Shown: positions 10,729-27,350 of the stretch, in pieces | How positions within the stretch are numbered: position 1 is the stretch's first letter | Layout of the letters: each line of letters opens with the position of its first letter | From: Aphrophora alni | Lineage: Eukaryota; Arthropoda; Insecta; Hemiptera; Aphrophoridae | Assembly (NCBI GenBank): GCA_963513935.1 | Contig: OY740769.1 | Location: 106,681,762-106,745,761, forward strand | Direction: 5' to 3' | Length of the DNA stretch: 64,000 nucleotides | Position numbers and translations under genes: made by a program | The notes under the pieces: generated by a model | The model's database searches: none | What the model was told of the DNA's origin: nothing | Seen by the model: only the letters and a program-made list of their open reading frames with translations

Positions 10729-11299
10729 GGACAGACACGCGCATGTAATCTATAAGAGTTCTCGGTTTTACCTGCGGACCCTAACAAACATTAGAATATC
10801 TACAGATAAAATAAAAGAATGTAGCTTAAACTAAAGTTTTTTAAAATAAAGTAAAACTAAAACATAGGTTAAATAATTTGTATAATAATAATAAAGCCTT
10901 GGTGTTTGATTCCCTTATGATAAGTGGTCACCTTATTTTCTGTTTGAAAGTTACCTGTTATTCTTTACAGATGTAAAAAATAACAAACATCTATTAACAT
11001 ACATCTATGTATTCTTCACTATTAAAAAAAGAACTAGTTTCGGCCAATGCGTTACCACAAATTGTAAATTTTAATAATTGTAAGAGCATAAGAGGAATTA
11101 AGCAATTAATTCTAATTAATTGTAATACAATCTGAATTTTTACTAAATATATTTATTAAAATACCTTGGTTTTTTTTTTTTATAGAATGTTGTTGTATGT
11201 TTTCCTTTATTGTACATAACACTCATATATTTATTATACAGCATCCACCCCCCAACTCTTAGAAAATGTAACTAAGTTGTCGTCATAATTTTAATTTCT
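10726..11299. other. noncoding AT-rich DNA
   Basis: Begins with the GACA-rich dispersed-repeat tail noted beside the microsatellite. The remainder has no gene or structure that I can support. Confidence 0.55.
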
Positions 11300-11427
11300 A
11301 ACCATGATCTTCCAAGGATAATTTTCTTAACGTAACTTAACCTGACCTAACCTAACCATGATCTTCCAAGGTTAGTTTTCTTAACGTAACTTAACCTAAC
11401 CTAACCATGATCTTCCAAGGTTAATTT
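11300..11427. repeat. tandem repeat of about 50 bp with CCTAA units, 2.4 copies
   Basis: ACCATGATCTTCCAAGG occurs at 11301, 11355 and 11404, giving periods of 54 and 49 bp. The 5-bp difference is one extra CTGAC/CTAAC unit. Between the copies lie AACTTAACCTAACCTAACC blocks, which are CCTAA (TTAGG) telomere-type units. Confidence 0.85.
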
Positions 11428-13838
11428 TCTTTTAATAAATACCTTACTATTTAACCAGTCGTTTGGAATTATATGTCCCCCCCCCCGTCAGCACTATGAG
11501 TTGTGTGTCCTTTTGTTAACGAATTTTCTTTAGAAATATTGTTATTTAGGCGCCCTTGTTAAAAAGCTAGGACCCGAGAACATTAAGAACAACGATCATA
11601 TAGCTTAGAACACAATTTGAGCGTTCATCAAAATTTTTATATATATGCAATTTTGTTTCGATGAGATCGCAAATTTTGTCTGACGTTCTTTAAATTTGGC
11701 ACTAATATGTTCTTGTACTTGTACTTGTAGCTTAAAAGTCTATTCATAAGTTTGTTAACGACGGCTGTCCTAAATAGTTTTCGTCTCACTTGAGAGTCTC
11801 GCATTCAAATCTGTTTTATACTATAAATTAAGACTCTATTTAGAAATTTTAACAGCATAATCTAAAAATTATAAAAACAAATCTCTAATAATCTTTCATT
11901 CTTTCAGTAGCTGGAATGTTAAATGTTCTTCTGTCACAGTTGGCATATTTACAATTGGTTGAATATGTTGATTGCTACGTAATACAAACAAGTCAAAGGG
12001 GCCACCATGGTACTTACTCACTCCCATTATAGAATTTAATACAAACAGATCATCTAAATGTAATTGGTTTCTTGGGCCTTATAGAAAACGTTTAATTGTA
12101 TTGGTAGTTTAATAGGTTTACCTCGGTATAGCCTATTATAGTGTAAGTTTGTTTAAAACTTGTTACACAGGTTTTCTGAAACTCGTAATTGTGTATATCA
12201 CTACTTTCTCAACGTCGCGTCGGCTAGACCCTGACGAGCCTTCTTGATGTGTATTATTAAATAATCTCCACTTGTTTTGTTGGTACAAGTATCTCGGCCT
12301 TGGAGTGCCTCGAAGGTGTGCATATGTGAAGTTTTCACGACTTCCGTCGGTGACTCGGATCTTGTAAATTTATAAATATTTCATTTTCTTTGCAAGTCAG
12401 AATTCGAAATTACATTTTTGACAATACCTTCCTATTCGTCATAGTATAGAGGTGGGATCAGTACCATTGACCTTTGCAAATTTGTACCAAAAATTGTTTC
12501 AAATAATTGTCATGATTTTTAATTCAATATTTCAGATTTGCAATGAAGGTACATTATAATTCTCAATATCAAATTTCAGGTTCCTATCTTAATATTTGTG
12601 CTCACTGCCGTGCTTACGTACAGACGACAACGACGACAGATGGACGCCATGTTGAATATCACTTTTTCTGTTTCCCGAGGCCATGAAATCTGAAGATTAG
12701 TCAAAAAACAGAAATAAATTTTTTTTGCGATATCAAACTCACCCTATACTTTGTATAAAGGGTATGTAAAAGCAACAAATTTTTAATATGGTGACAATTT
12801 GAAATGGGTTTTCGGAATCAATAACACGTAATAGCTCATTTGGTTTGACTCGGTTATCCACACATATTGACACTAAGGTCAAGGTCGTTAAACGAGTTGA
12901 ACCACAAATGCCGTTTAAATATATTGCCGTCCTCTTCTTTCACTGTAGCAGTTGTTTGTGTTTTATTGTTATTAAAGTTTGAGAAATTATAAACTTTGCT
13001 GCTAATGATTATAAAATAAACCTGTGTCACTGTGTCGTTATGTAAACAATTAAGTTGTGACGCTTTATAGTGTAATGGGCTTAAATGAAAACCACTACAA
13101 ACTCTGTCAGATGCTGTATAAATACTTGGTCAATCTGTATAAGGTATTATGAAGATGTAATATCTTCTTGGTTATATTCGTTTAACCTCCTCTTCTTTCG
13201 ACCAAAAAAACATTTTTTAATAAAATATCTGTCTGAATATCAAATCGAATTCATATCTCTAAAATAAGTTGGACCTATTTTGTTGGGTTAGGAGAGGTTT
13301 TTGAATCCTAATTATTCATGTAAAATATAATAGTCGAATTTAACATTTGGGGGTACAGTACCAATTTTCTACTTTATCACGATTTTCTCAAAATCTGCTC
13401 TTACAATTTCGATAATTGTTTCTTAATTGCAGTCCCTAAAAGTTTTGTTTTCTAACTCCCTAAACATACTGGTTACAGAGATTTCTATGAAACCAAAAAC
13501 TCTACTGCGTTGTTTGTAAAAGGTATAATTGATCAAAATTGATAAAACTGGTAACATTAACATTTATTATGTTACACGACATATAATATTGTTATTGATA
13601 CAGATTGTCAAAATGGATAAAATGACCACTAAGATCTGCTGGTAAAATGTTTTGAGCATAATAAATTTTAAACGGCTACCAAAATGAACGATTTTTATCG
13701 GTTTTTAACTTATTTGTGCTATTTACAATAATCGTCTAGGTATTTGCTGTAGACAGACAGACATATTTATAGTGTATACAATTGTTTATAATCTAGCATA
13801 TATTATGATTTGTCGAGATCATATACTCACATATTTGT
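11428..13838. other. noncoding AT-rich DNA
   Basis: A C10 run is at 11477-11486. Around 12420-12870 the sequence reads like an old dispersed repeat (GACGACAACGACGACAGATGG, then GACGCCATGTTGAA near 12645), but I found no second copy in the window. The ORF at 13085-13267 (+) has no family features. A GACA run lies at about 13752-13764. Confidence 0.5.
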
Positions 13839-14290
13839 TGTAGAGAGAAAGTTGTGTGATTTGGTTAAAAGATCGATGTTGAGTTTTTATGGAATAATTG
13901 TCAAACTGAGATTAAAAAAGTGTTTTTTTGGAATGTTATGACGGTCTATCATGTGCCAGGTGTGTCGTCCACAGCCCAAACTATTAGACCAATTTTAATT
14001 AAATTTGTTTAGCAGGCACCCCCCCCCATATCTTCTGACGTGTTTCACTTTTATGTTAGCTCAGAATTTGTTCGTAGGTTAGAGCGTAACACAAAATTAA
14101 AATTTTCTTTAAATCGGTTTTAATGATTTTGATACAAATTACTACATTGTAGCCTCAAGGACCTAAACAAAACGTACCTACTATTGGTAAAAAAACCTAA
14201 ACATCGTTCCTGGATTTGTTATAAAAGACCTAATTTGTCAATAACAGCCCAACCGATTTCGTTCAAATTTTGATGAATTGTGGAAAATTA
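13839..14290 (+). repeat. dispersed repeat, copy 1
   Basis: Shares an ordered set of phrases with 30466-30800: CGATGTTGAGTTTTT, then TATGACG, then CAGCCCAAA, an ACCAATTTT-type phrase, and a C-rich run (C9 at 14019-14027). A second partial copy begins near 14235 (AACAGCCCAACCGATTTCG). No coding potential is visible. Confidence 0.5.
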
Positions 14291-15789
14291 ATTGACCCAA
14301 GCCAGTGTGGCAATTGCTAGTAAAAAAAATTCCGTTTAGACATAATTGATAAATGAAAATAAACTTTGAAAATTAAAAAACCGATAAAAAGAATTTTCTC
14401 TGGACGAGTTTACGGCACAAGGGAATCAATCATAGGTGCTATTTAAAAATCTTTGAAAAGGTAAAGAAAAGAAATCACAAAAAGTTAAGTGACATTTTAG
14501 GGGAGGAAAGGACGAATAATGTAGGGCATTCGCGCAAGTATTACATTGTTTTTGTATCGTTTATTTAAATTATAGTCGATAATTATTTTTATTATAAAGT
14601 TTTTATTTTCATTTACAATGAGGACAAACAATAAAAATTAAACGACCCTAGAGACTCCCACGTACTACCACATTATCAACGGTACCTATTATTTGCAATT
14701 ATCACCATTAAAATACACTTATAGAATCCAAATTATGGCATTATAAAGGAAAACTGCACAAAGTTGTACAAATGCACTAAACAATTTCTTAGTCGCGAGG
14801 TGTCGCCGTGTTATATTTAGCCTATAGTTACACTCGTTTCGCTCAGGACAGCAGTTTGTCTTTTCCGTTCTCTGTTTCTGTAAAATTCTTAAAGAAATTA
14901 CTCCGTTGTTGTTTAAAAAAAGAGAGTCACTGAACATTTTAGTTCGAAATGATTATAGATGGCCAGCATAATAAACGGAGTAGAACATTTGTTTATTAAT
15001 TGAGATTTTGCAAAGGTGTTAAAACCTAAGTGTTTTAACACGATTCGGTTAGATCAACTTTTTGTAAAATACAGAGTCCAGAGCTTACATTTCTATATTC
15101 CTGCTGACTCAAGATAATGATGTCAAATAGCTAAGTAATGTGCAAGATGCTTTCATTTCCACAATGATATTGCACTTTTTAGTGCGACTAAGCAGGCAGG
15201 TCGGGAAAATATTATTTTAGTTATAGAAGTCCGTGTTGTCTGTTAACACGAGATAACGCTGTCAAGTTCGAAGTGGGTGTGTTGAAGATTAATGTCAAGT
15301 TACAATGAACTACTTATCTATATTTACCTGTTATCGTGTGTATTTGGTAATATAGACTATTAAAAGTTATCTTGTAAACCCTGTTCTGTAGATGGATGGA
15401 CATGCCGTAGTACATTACTGGAGTGCATTGTAGTTAAATGTAATCAATGTTTTGTTGTCACGCTCGCACAAAATATTCGACAATAAAACAATTTTAATCT
15501 CTGTTTTTATTCATGTTGGTGAAATTGTTCATGAAAATTATTGGAAAATGATAGTGATATATTCGAAATAATTCTTTTAGTGAGGTGGGTAGCTTAAGCC
15601 CTCAAAATGTAAGTTGGGTAAAAAAAAAAATGTAAGTTGGAAACTCCTCAAAATATCGACCTTTCCCCAATTATAGATATTGATAAATTACAAAAAATTT
15701 GAAATTGAATGTTGAGTTTGATGTTATTCCAAAACATTACACAAAGGTCAGCAGAAACCTTAGGTTGGCCGAAAATGGTAAAATATTAT
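14291..15789. other. noncoding AT-rich DNA
   Basis: No gene recognised. The minus-strand ORF at 14719-14937 has no domain and no repeat signature. TGTAAGTTGG occurs twice around 15607-15640, separated by an A-run. Confidence 0.55.
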
Positions 15790-16025
15790 TCAGCTTTATT
15801 GAACTATACGGGACAGAGAGAAGAGTAAATTTTTGACATTTCTAGACCTTTAAGAAGCCTTTGAGTCTGTCCTGGGTGGCCATGCGAACGAAGAGAATAT
15901 CCTTTAATTTATTATCAGCCATACATTCTGTTTAAAGGAAGTAAAAGAGTGGTAAGAGTGGAAAGGAGGCGCAACCATTTAATATTGAGCAAAGCGTTAA
16001 AATAGTCTAAGACTCCTATTTTAGG
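15790..16025 (+). pseudogene. degenerate LINE reverse-transcriptase fragment
   Basis: Read across several frames the plus strand gives KFLTFLDL, a stop, then EAFESV (15830-15873), which resembles reverse-transcriptase motif A (hydrophobics, D-L-x-K-A-F-D-x-V). About 100 bp downstream it gives PFNIEQSVKIV (15974-16006), which resembles the segment before motif B (F-x-I-E-Q-G-V-K-Q-G-D-S). Between them is RVVRVERRR. Order and spacing agree with a LINE reverse transcriptase of the L1/R2-like kind, but the first clear frame has a stop and at least one frame change is needed. No FADD motif follows. The similarity is weak, and a translated search is needed to confirm it. Confidence 0.42.
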
Positions 16026-17737
16026 GTTGAGATTGTCAAGATCTGCAAACGGAGGTCTTCCCGAGCAGTAGTTGGGTGTAGGAATTTACTTACAATAGTA
16101 AATCGTAACATTGTAGTAATCGTAGATTCTGAAGAATAACTTCTGGTAGTTATGCGGTTTAAGTCGCCATTCCTCTGCTCATGAACGGAATTAATCTTTG
16201 GACTACTATTCAGAATAAATGAGTTTTTCTGTGAAATTTAGTTCTTTTTAATCTCTGGTAAGTCGGAAGGTGTAACCAATTTAAATAAATAGTGGTTGGG
16301 TAATGGATAGGTTAGGTTAGGTTAGAATTCAGTTGCAATGTGAATTGTTCCAATAAATTATCTTTAATATTTGATGTGACCAGCACATAATTTTCCAAAT
16401 TAAATGCATAAGAAACGTTGTTAAATTCGAATTCGGTGAGCATAAAACCAAAAACGTTTTGATTGTGTGTTTATTTTTTATTTATTTGGGATTAGTATGC
16501 AATATCCGACATCAAATCGTAATCAACGTACGATTGTGTTTATTTGTGTTGTAACCCAATCACAAATTTTAGGAGTTTCATTAAAATCGGAGCGTTACTG
16601 CTTTAATTTTTTAGGACTATCTTCCATAATTTTACTCTCCGTAAGCGATTTAGACAATAACGTAAAACAACCTGTAGTACGCCAGCTCACCCTAAACTAA
16701 TAAATTTTGTGTCACTCAGTGTATCAATTTTTAAGATTATGAGAGACATGGTCGGGCGGAAGACAGGATAATTCTGAAACTGACATAATTTGTTTCCTTG
16801 AGTTATTGTAAAATAACAAACGTGACATGAGAAATTACATTATTTAAAATTAGCTATGTGATTCGATGAACCAGACGTTTATCAATCAAAATCCTTTACC
16901 ACTATGCGTTGCTTTTTGTTCAGAAGTTGAAATTACAGAAAAAGAAGACGAAGAAGAGGAAAAAACGAGGGAGAACAAAAATAAAAATAAGAACATGTGT
17001 TGCACAAAGCCATTCATATTCACCCAGACGTTTCGTCCCTTCAAAAAACACATTGAACATTTCTCCCCCTTATAAGTTGATTAATAAATTATAGAAAGAA
17101 GGGGAAAATATATAGTTCCCAACTGTGCTAGTTTCCAACAATGTATAATGAATAATTTTAAAAAAAATGTAAATTCTAGATTTATAGAAAGTTACAACAT
17201 TAAAGACAAGAAAGTAATGTATAATGTTCAATTCCACTAATGCTTCGTCTTACAACGGTTTACAGTCTTGTTTTGGATTCAACTTAAAGTGTACGATGCG
17301 CCAGAATGTTTACCAATGTTGCTCGGGGCAAGGAAACATACATCTTGCGGCAACTTGTGCAATTCTGTAAAGACGTCGCCTCACTTTAAGAGAAATTGTT
17401 TGCCTAACCTTTATTATTAGTTTATTGTAATTACATCTTTCAAATTATTCAATTATATATGAACATAATATAATGTTTGACATAATTTATGAATGGCAGT
17501 AAACACATTTGCAATTTTAGTCCTCATATAAAGTTAGAAGCGGATCATTCATATGAACATTGTTAAACAACATTCGACATGCTGTAGAAAAAATTTCGAG
17601 TTTTCGTTCAAATTAGCCTACATAGTTATTGAAGTGAATGCCTGAAGTTTGAATCGTTTACTAAATAATTTGAACTTTTACCAACTGATGTAAAATTAAT
17701 ATTTATTTTAAATTGACCACTATTATACTGTAACACA

Positions 17738-17738
<1 letters not shown>
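16026..17738. other. noncoding AT-rich DNA with a telomere-like motif
   Basis: TAGGTTAGGTTAGGTTAG at 16308-16325 is a short run of the arthropod telomere-type unit. The frames at 16467-16700, 16866-17075 and 16909-17094 (+) are low-complexity or AT-rich and look accidental. The Lys/Glu-rich one simply translates a purine-rich stretch. Confidence 0.55.
16308..16325 (+). repeat. interstitial (TTAGG)n
   Basis: Three and a half consecutive TTAGG/GGTTA units. This is the canonical arthropod telomere unit, here far too short to be a telomere. Confidence 0.8.

Positions 17739-17833
<95 letters not shown>
17739..17833. repeat. compound (TA)n(TG)n microsatellite
   Basis: About 22 bp of TA followed by about 73 bp of TG with one interruption (TGCTTG, 17801-17806). 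Confidence 0.97.
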
Positions 17834-17834
<1 letters not shown>

Positions 17835-20044
17835 CACTTCCAGAAAAAAATGTTTCATAAATTTCTAAATGGCGAACGATTAAAATAGTTTTCCGATTTT
17901 GATAAAATTTAAAACATTGACATAATTTTTAAAAATCCCTACATTTCCTTCTCGCTCTCTCATTTTCTTTTCTGTAGCTCAAAATTTGAGAGTACCTCAT
18001 TAAGAAAATAATTCTACTAAAATTTGTGTAACTATTTTCATCAAATTTTACTACCATATTCATATGGTAAAAAATAAAATTCATTAACCCAAATAATGCT
18101 ATCAATAAGAAATAAAAGAAAATTAAGTAAAGGCACGAAACTGGCAAAATTAAAAATGAACCTTACCTATACCATCAGTGATCTCGATTTTAGTTAAGTT
18201 TGTGTCAGTCTGAACTAAGTTACTGACACGAGCAAAGCAACAGGTTTATTTAAATACGAACTACGAGGATCGAGTTGCCGACCAGAGAAAATAAGGAACA
18301 CGGCAGCGTTCAACCCAGCGAAAAATTATAACTTTAGCCATTGGAGAAGTGAATTAGACATGAGCGATGCTAGTGGATGCTCCATTTAAAAGCGATAGTG
18401 TCCCCCCTCCCCAGAATCAAAGGCTCAATCGTGTCCAAACAATTTTCAATAGTGTTCCGCCTTGCCAACTTTGGAATCATTAAAATCAATGAAATCGCTT
18501 CAGAAAAACGTGAAGAAAATTGCTGTAAAATGAAATAAATAGCTTTTTTTATAATTTGAGCGGTCAACAGTCCAAAGATACATTGGGGTACGCACCAAGT
18601 TGATTTTAACCACAAATCTTAATAAAGAAGTTACGAAATTTGAAATATTTCATTACATAGAATCCAAAGTAACTTGATACAAATTCCAAGGATTTTCCTG
18701 ATTTAACTTTTTAATACTTTATGGCATGACCTAACATAAAATTGGTCCAAACGTTCTTAAAAGCCTTCTATGTTTGAAAAGAATTTGAAATTTTTAACTT
18801 TATCACTAAGGCATTTTGCTGAAATAATTTTATCGGGGACATTATTCACCTTAAAGCGAATTTTGGCAAATTGAAATACACCTCTCAAACTTACTATCAA
18901 CTTTAACTTCAAGTAGCTGCATTTCTAAATAAACTCGCTGAAATGCAAACTATCCAAGCGTTGACGTAAGGAAAGAGCATTTCAAAATTGTATATTTTGT
19001 GCATTTACCTGTGTATACAAATTTCCTTCAGTTTTAATAAGGATTCGTTATTTAATTTTCGAAACTGTACCTTTACTTACACTTCGCTTGATTTGAGATA
19101 TGTACACCTAACTGACTTAGGATTGTTTTCTTCCAATGAATGACAGATTTCCCTGTAAATCAGATAACAGAGTAGATATCCCCGCCTCTCTATCACACTT
19201 TTGTTCCCAACTCATAAAACGCCCACGACCGACTAAGCAGACACAACCAATTATTAACACGTCGTCAATTTGATGATGACAATTATAGATGAAAACCCTT
19301 ATTATTTAATTACGTTGAAATTTTCTGGTCGAACGAATCCGTGTTATTTTTCTTTAGGAGCGCAAGATTGTGATTAAAGAACGATGCGGTCGTCATGCCA
19401 ACCAACCATACGATCTTCCTTACCATTCACGTTTCACCTTCATATTTGCTTGGAATTTACTCCCAACTTACTATACATTCAGAAAACATTATCTTGGCTA
19501 ACGACTAGTGTAATGGAAACAGAATTATTAATTTGAAAGTGTTTAGTGAGTCACCCAGCCCAAGGTACTAAACAAAAGATGCAATATTGATAAATGGTAA
19601 TTTGTTTAATGTCCTCAAATAGAAATTGTAATATGTATTTGTTGTGTGCATTAGCCTTAGTCATCACGCATATTTTATTGCATTGGAAGAAAGGATTAAA
19701 ATTTTATTCAAAATCACTTGAAAATGTTCAACCTAACCCAACTCGAAAATTTCAAAACATTTAGACAAAATACAAAACTTCAATATGCTTCTTTTTAAAA
19801 CTAATAATTTAAAATCTCATTATCTTCAAGAAATAGTGATAAATGAGTAGTATTCTATAAAATACTAATTGCATATAGCACACATGGAAAAATCATAAAT
19901 ACAGGAAGCCGTTTATTTTGTATTCTTATTCTGATCAAATTCAGTATGATTATTAAAATGGTTTGCACTTAATTTTTGTTTTCACGTTTCTTTTGGAAAA
20001 TGTATCCAAATAGGTAATTTATAAATTACATTTAACCTATCCGG

Positions 20045-20046
<2 letters not shown>
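17834..20046. other. noncoding AT-rich DNA
   Basis: Near 18205-18230 TGTCAGT and ACTGACA form a small inverted pair. The minus-strand frames at 17929-18147 and 18370-18615 have no recognisable features. Nothing else was supported. Confidence 0.55.

Positions 20047-20099
<53 letters not shown>
20047..20099. repeat. poly-T tract of 53 bp
   Basis: An uninterrupted run of T. It could be the poly-A tail of a retroposed copy inserted on the minus strand, but I found no body of a SINE, LINE or processed gene to its right and no clear flanking target duplication. Confidence 0.95.
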
Positions 20100-20100
<1 letters not shown>

Positions 20101-21934
20101 TATTTACGATTTATTACAGTAATTTAATCGGTTACTTCCGTATTTTGATATGTTTTACTTATTACTACTGTTTTTTAGTTTTAAATATTTTATGCAATGA
20201 AGTAATTTTTATACTATTTTCTTTTGACTTTACAATTATTGGAAGGGGATGAGAATAGGAAGTTTCTCTTTCAACATGAAACTCAGGCTGGAATCAAGTT
20301 AAGACTTAGTTAAAATCAGTAGAGCCAGTTTTTAGAAATACACAATTTGGCTTATTATTACCGGCAAATAATGATTTTCTGTGGGTCCTACAATAAGATA
20401 TTCATAGATGTTTAACATGATTGAAATCCATTTGGCTTTTGTGTTGGTCATCAAAAGACAGAAAGGCAAAATATAATTAGTCAATTGGAAGAAACAAATT
20501 TTGTCTCTTTTGGGCTGAGATTACGTCAATATTACATGAATGTTTACAATCACAATTTCTCTTTATAAGTTTTTATATGATAGGAGTTTTTAAAATATAA
20601 CTATTTAACCATAAATGAGAAAAATGATAAATTGTTTATTGGTATTTAATGGATTGTTTGATAGATTTATCACCTAGGTGACTTCTAAAGTGAACAGATG
20701 TTTTTCAAGAATAGTATACTTAGTTTTTCTGAATGACTCCTGTAATTGTGTATTCTACCATTGTTTGTTTACTCATAGTTCCTGGTTATGATTTACAGCT
20801 ACGATTAGGAATAGTGTCTATTGTCTTACTGCTGTCAGACACGTGGGGGGAAAGCAACCTTTTTTACAACCCAGCAGTAATAAAGTTTAGTCATGGAACT
20901 TCCCTAACTCTTTCATCGTATCCACTATCACTAACACATTAAGCTTACAAACTACCTTTTGATATTTATTCTTGTATTTTCACGGCTCTTCGATCAACCA
21001 GAATTATGTATTCAATATACGGATAAGGTTAGGTTGTTCGTATTAGAGACATTTACGAAATTGACTTTTTCATTAAATTTGAAGATTAACAGAAATTTTT
21101 CCAAGGAATAAAAATACCAATATACATATATGGTACATAATATATAAAACATACATAAAAATAACCCACATATATGTCCTTTCAAATGTCCTGATGCAAT
21201 AGGATCAATGATGTTATGTTTAGAGGTTGATATATTTATATATAACAATTGACCTAAAAGTTCCTCCCAACTACATTTAAAATTTGAACGAAATTTTGAA
21301 ATACAAAAGCTAAACTTCATAGAACTATAGAAGATAACATTTGACATGTGGGACAATTTTGTACTGACCTCCAGAGAACACCATTTCAGAAAAAAATCTC
21401 TAATAAATAAAAATCAAGCAAATAACCGTATCGCTATATTTCTGTTATCTAAAATGGCAGCCGATAAATATTTTAAATTGAGTTCCGTGTCCTTATTTCT
21501 TACAAGATTGAAAGGACAAATTACAAAGAATGCAATTAAATTACAGTCATTAACAATGTTATTCTTGACAGCAACAACCTGTTTGAGTTCTTGGTCCACA
21601 GTGAAGTAACGATTTATTCGGGGTGTAGAGAGCTCAAAGGTAAATTAGGAAACTACAACGTGATGCATTTCGTTTCCAATAACAATACTGCAACATTATT
21701 CGTAAATAATAAGCTAGAAGTCTCAATTTCACACGAAGCCGTTATTCAAAATCTAACAATTAAATGAATTCTATTTTGTAATAGTATTTTCTACGTTGAA
21801 CGAGGTATGCAATGATGTGCAGCACGACATATTTTCTTCTATTTCCATTTGAGTCTCCCCCCCACGAGGGTTATTTTCACTGTTGGCTAAGAACCTCGAC
21901 AGGATATTCTTGGCAAAGACTATATTAATGATTG
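20100..21934. other. noncoding AT-rich DNA
   Basis: Frames at 20733-20942 (+), 21012-21356 (-), and the overlapping pair 21346-21609 (+) and 21414-21599 (-) show no motif. The last pair are each other's antisense. AATGATTG at 21927-21934 is the left copy of the direct repeat flanking the next feature. Confidence 0.55.
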
Positions 21935-22700
21935 TGACGTAGGCTGGGGTGTCGGGGTTAGGAAAGCCTAGTCAGGGAATAGTAGAGTAGACCGTTCCCG
22001 GTTTGGGTCTGCTGTGGAGGATTGGTCTTGCATCGAATGGTGGTGTTAGAGTAAAAGGATATATAGTAGGGAGCTCGGAAGTAAAAAGCTTGACGGGTGC
22101 GTCCAAAGGCTATTAGTTGAAGGAGGTGTTACTGTCACAACTTTCTGAGGTGGCGAAGTCCCTACGCTGCTTGAGTGTTGTCTCAGTATACAGCTACGGC
22201 GACGCGCTTGTCTGCGGTCCTCCTTGCAAGAAAAGTAATCTCAGGCTTTGGTCATTTGGTCATGGAATTATCGGGGAAGAAAAGTACGGGTAGGAAAGTA
22301 CGGGTAGTCGAGTTTCACCCTAATTTGGCTTCTCTGCCTGTCGGTCGCCGGGTGTTTCCTTCCCGACTTGAAGTAAGACGGTAGTTCTTTTTAAAAATAT
22401 CAGCCAACGGTGATGTAAATGTGTGGTCGTAGTGAAGATCAAATGCCAAAGAACTGCGTTAGATGAACTACGAGCCAATCACAGTTGAGTTGTTTTTTAG
22501 GGGAGATTGGAGGTTTGACCAGTACAGTAGTAGTTTTTGTCGGGGACTGTTGTCTAGGTGGGTAGTATTAGTAGATCTGCTAAGAGCGCTGTTCTACCAG
22601 AGTTTTCAGATGTATTTTGCTGTGAGGCGTTAACGAAAGAATGGCAGAGTGGTGTCTACTTGGCTGGTTTTGAGGCGTGCTTTCGGTAGATTCTTACGTG
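21935..22700. mobile_element. GC-richer 766-bp insertion flanked by an 8-bp direct repeat (solo LTR or non-autonomous DNA transposon)
   Basis: The composition changes abruptly, with about half G+C in the lines I counted, against roughly one third outside. The block is bounded exactly by AATGATTG at 21927-21934 and at 22701-22708, as expected of a target-site duplication. The ends show a weak inverted match, TGACGTAGG against TCACGTAAG on the reversed right end. An ATATATAG box lies near 22060. If the left boundary is moved 2 bp the block starts TGTGACG, LTR-like, but it does not end in CA. An 8-bp duplication would suit hAT-type elements, 4-6 bp an LTR. The only ORF, at 22175-22384 (+), has no family signature. 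Family undetermined. Confidence 0.55.
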
Positions 22701-27095
<4,395 letters not shown>

Positions 27096-27181
27096 TACAT
27101 TGTTAAATTCTTGGAAGACATATATCGTTGTACCTATTCAATGAAGTTATAGATATGTTTATATTTAGTAGATTATTAAAT

Positions 27182-27350
27182 ACACTGTTGTCCCGGAGCC
27201 ATGTGAGGTCTGACGCGAGGAACGCGCTGGCGGACAAGTTCATCAGTGGAAAAAAAATATAAGGAAAGAAAGTATGATACTGAGGAAGACAAATGGTTAA
27301 GTGGTGATCAGCAAGTAAAGTTTAGCTATGACTTGTTTGTTGCGCTATGA
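27182..27350 (+). pseudogene. unassigned coding-like segment with a frameshift in an A8 run
   Basis: From 27182 the plus strand encodes LSRSHVRSDARNALADKF with GC-rich codons unlike the neighbourhood, then ISGKK and a stop just after an A8 run (27250-27257). In the next frame the same run leads into YKERKYDTEEDKWLSGDQ and on to FSYDLFVAL and a TGA at 27348-27350. One base fewer in the A-run would join both halves, so the simplest reading is a single-base insertion in a homopolymer, either a real lesion or a sequencing error. The open frame extends upstream to about 27100, but that part is AT-rich and may be intron. I do not recognise the protein. It may be a terminal exon or a piece of an unlisted mobile element. 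Confidence 0.4.

Noticed and set aside
20047..20099. Poly-T as the tail of a minus-strand retroposon
   Set aside because: No SINE/LINE body or target duplication is recognisable beside it, so it is listed only as a homopolymer.
22630..22700. TGGCAGAGTGGTGTCTAC as a tRNA A-box, hence a tRNA or tRNA-derived SINE
   Set aside because: No matching B-box (GGTTCGAANCC) follows at a suitable distance and the acceptor ends do not pair.
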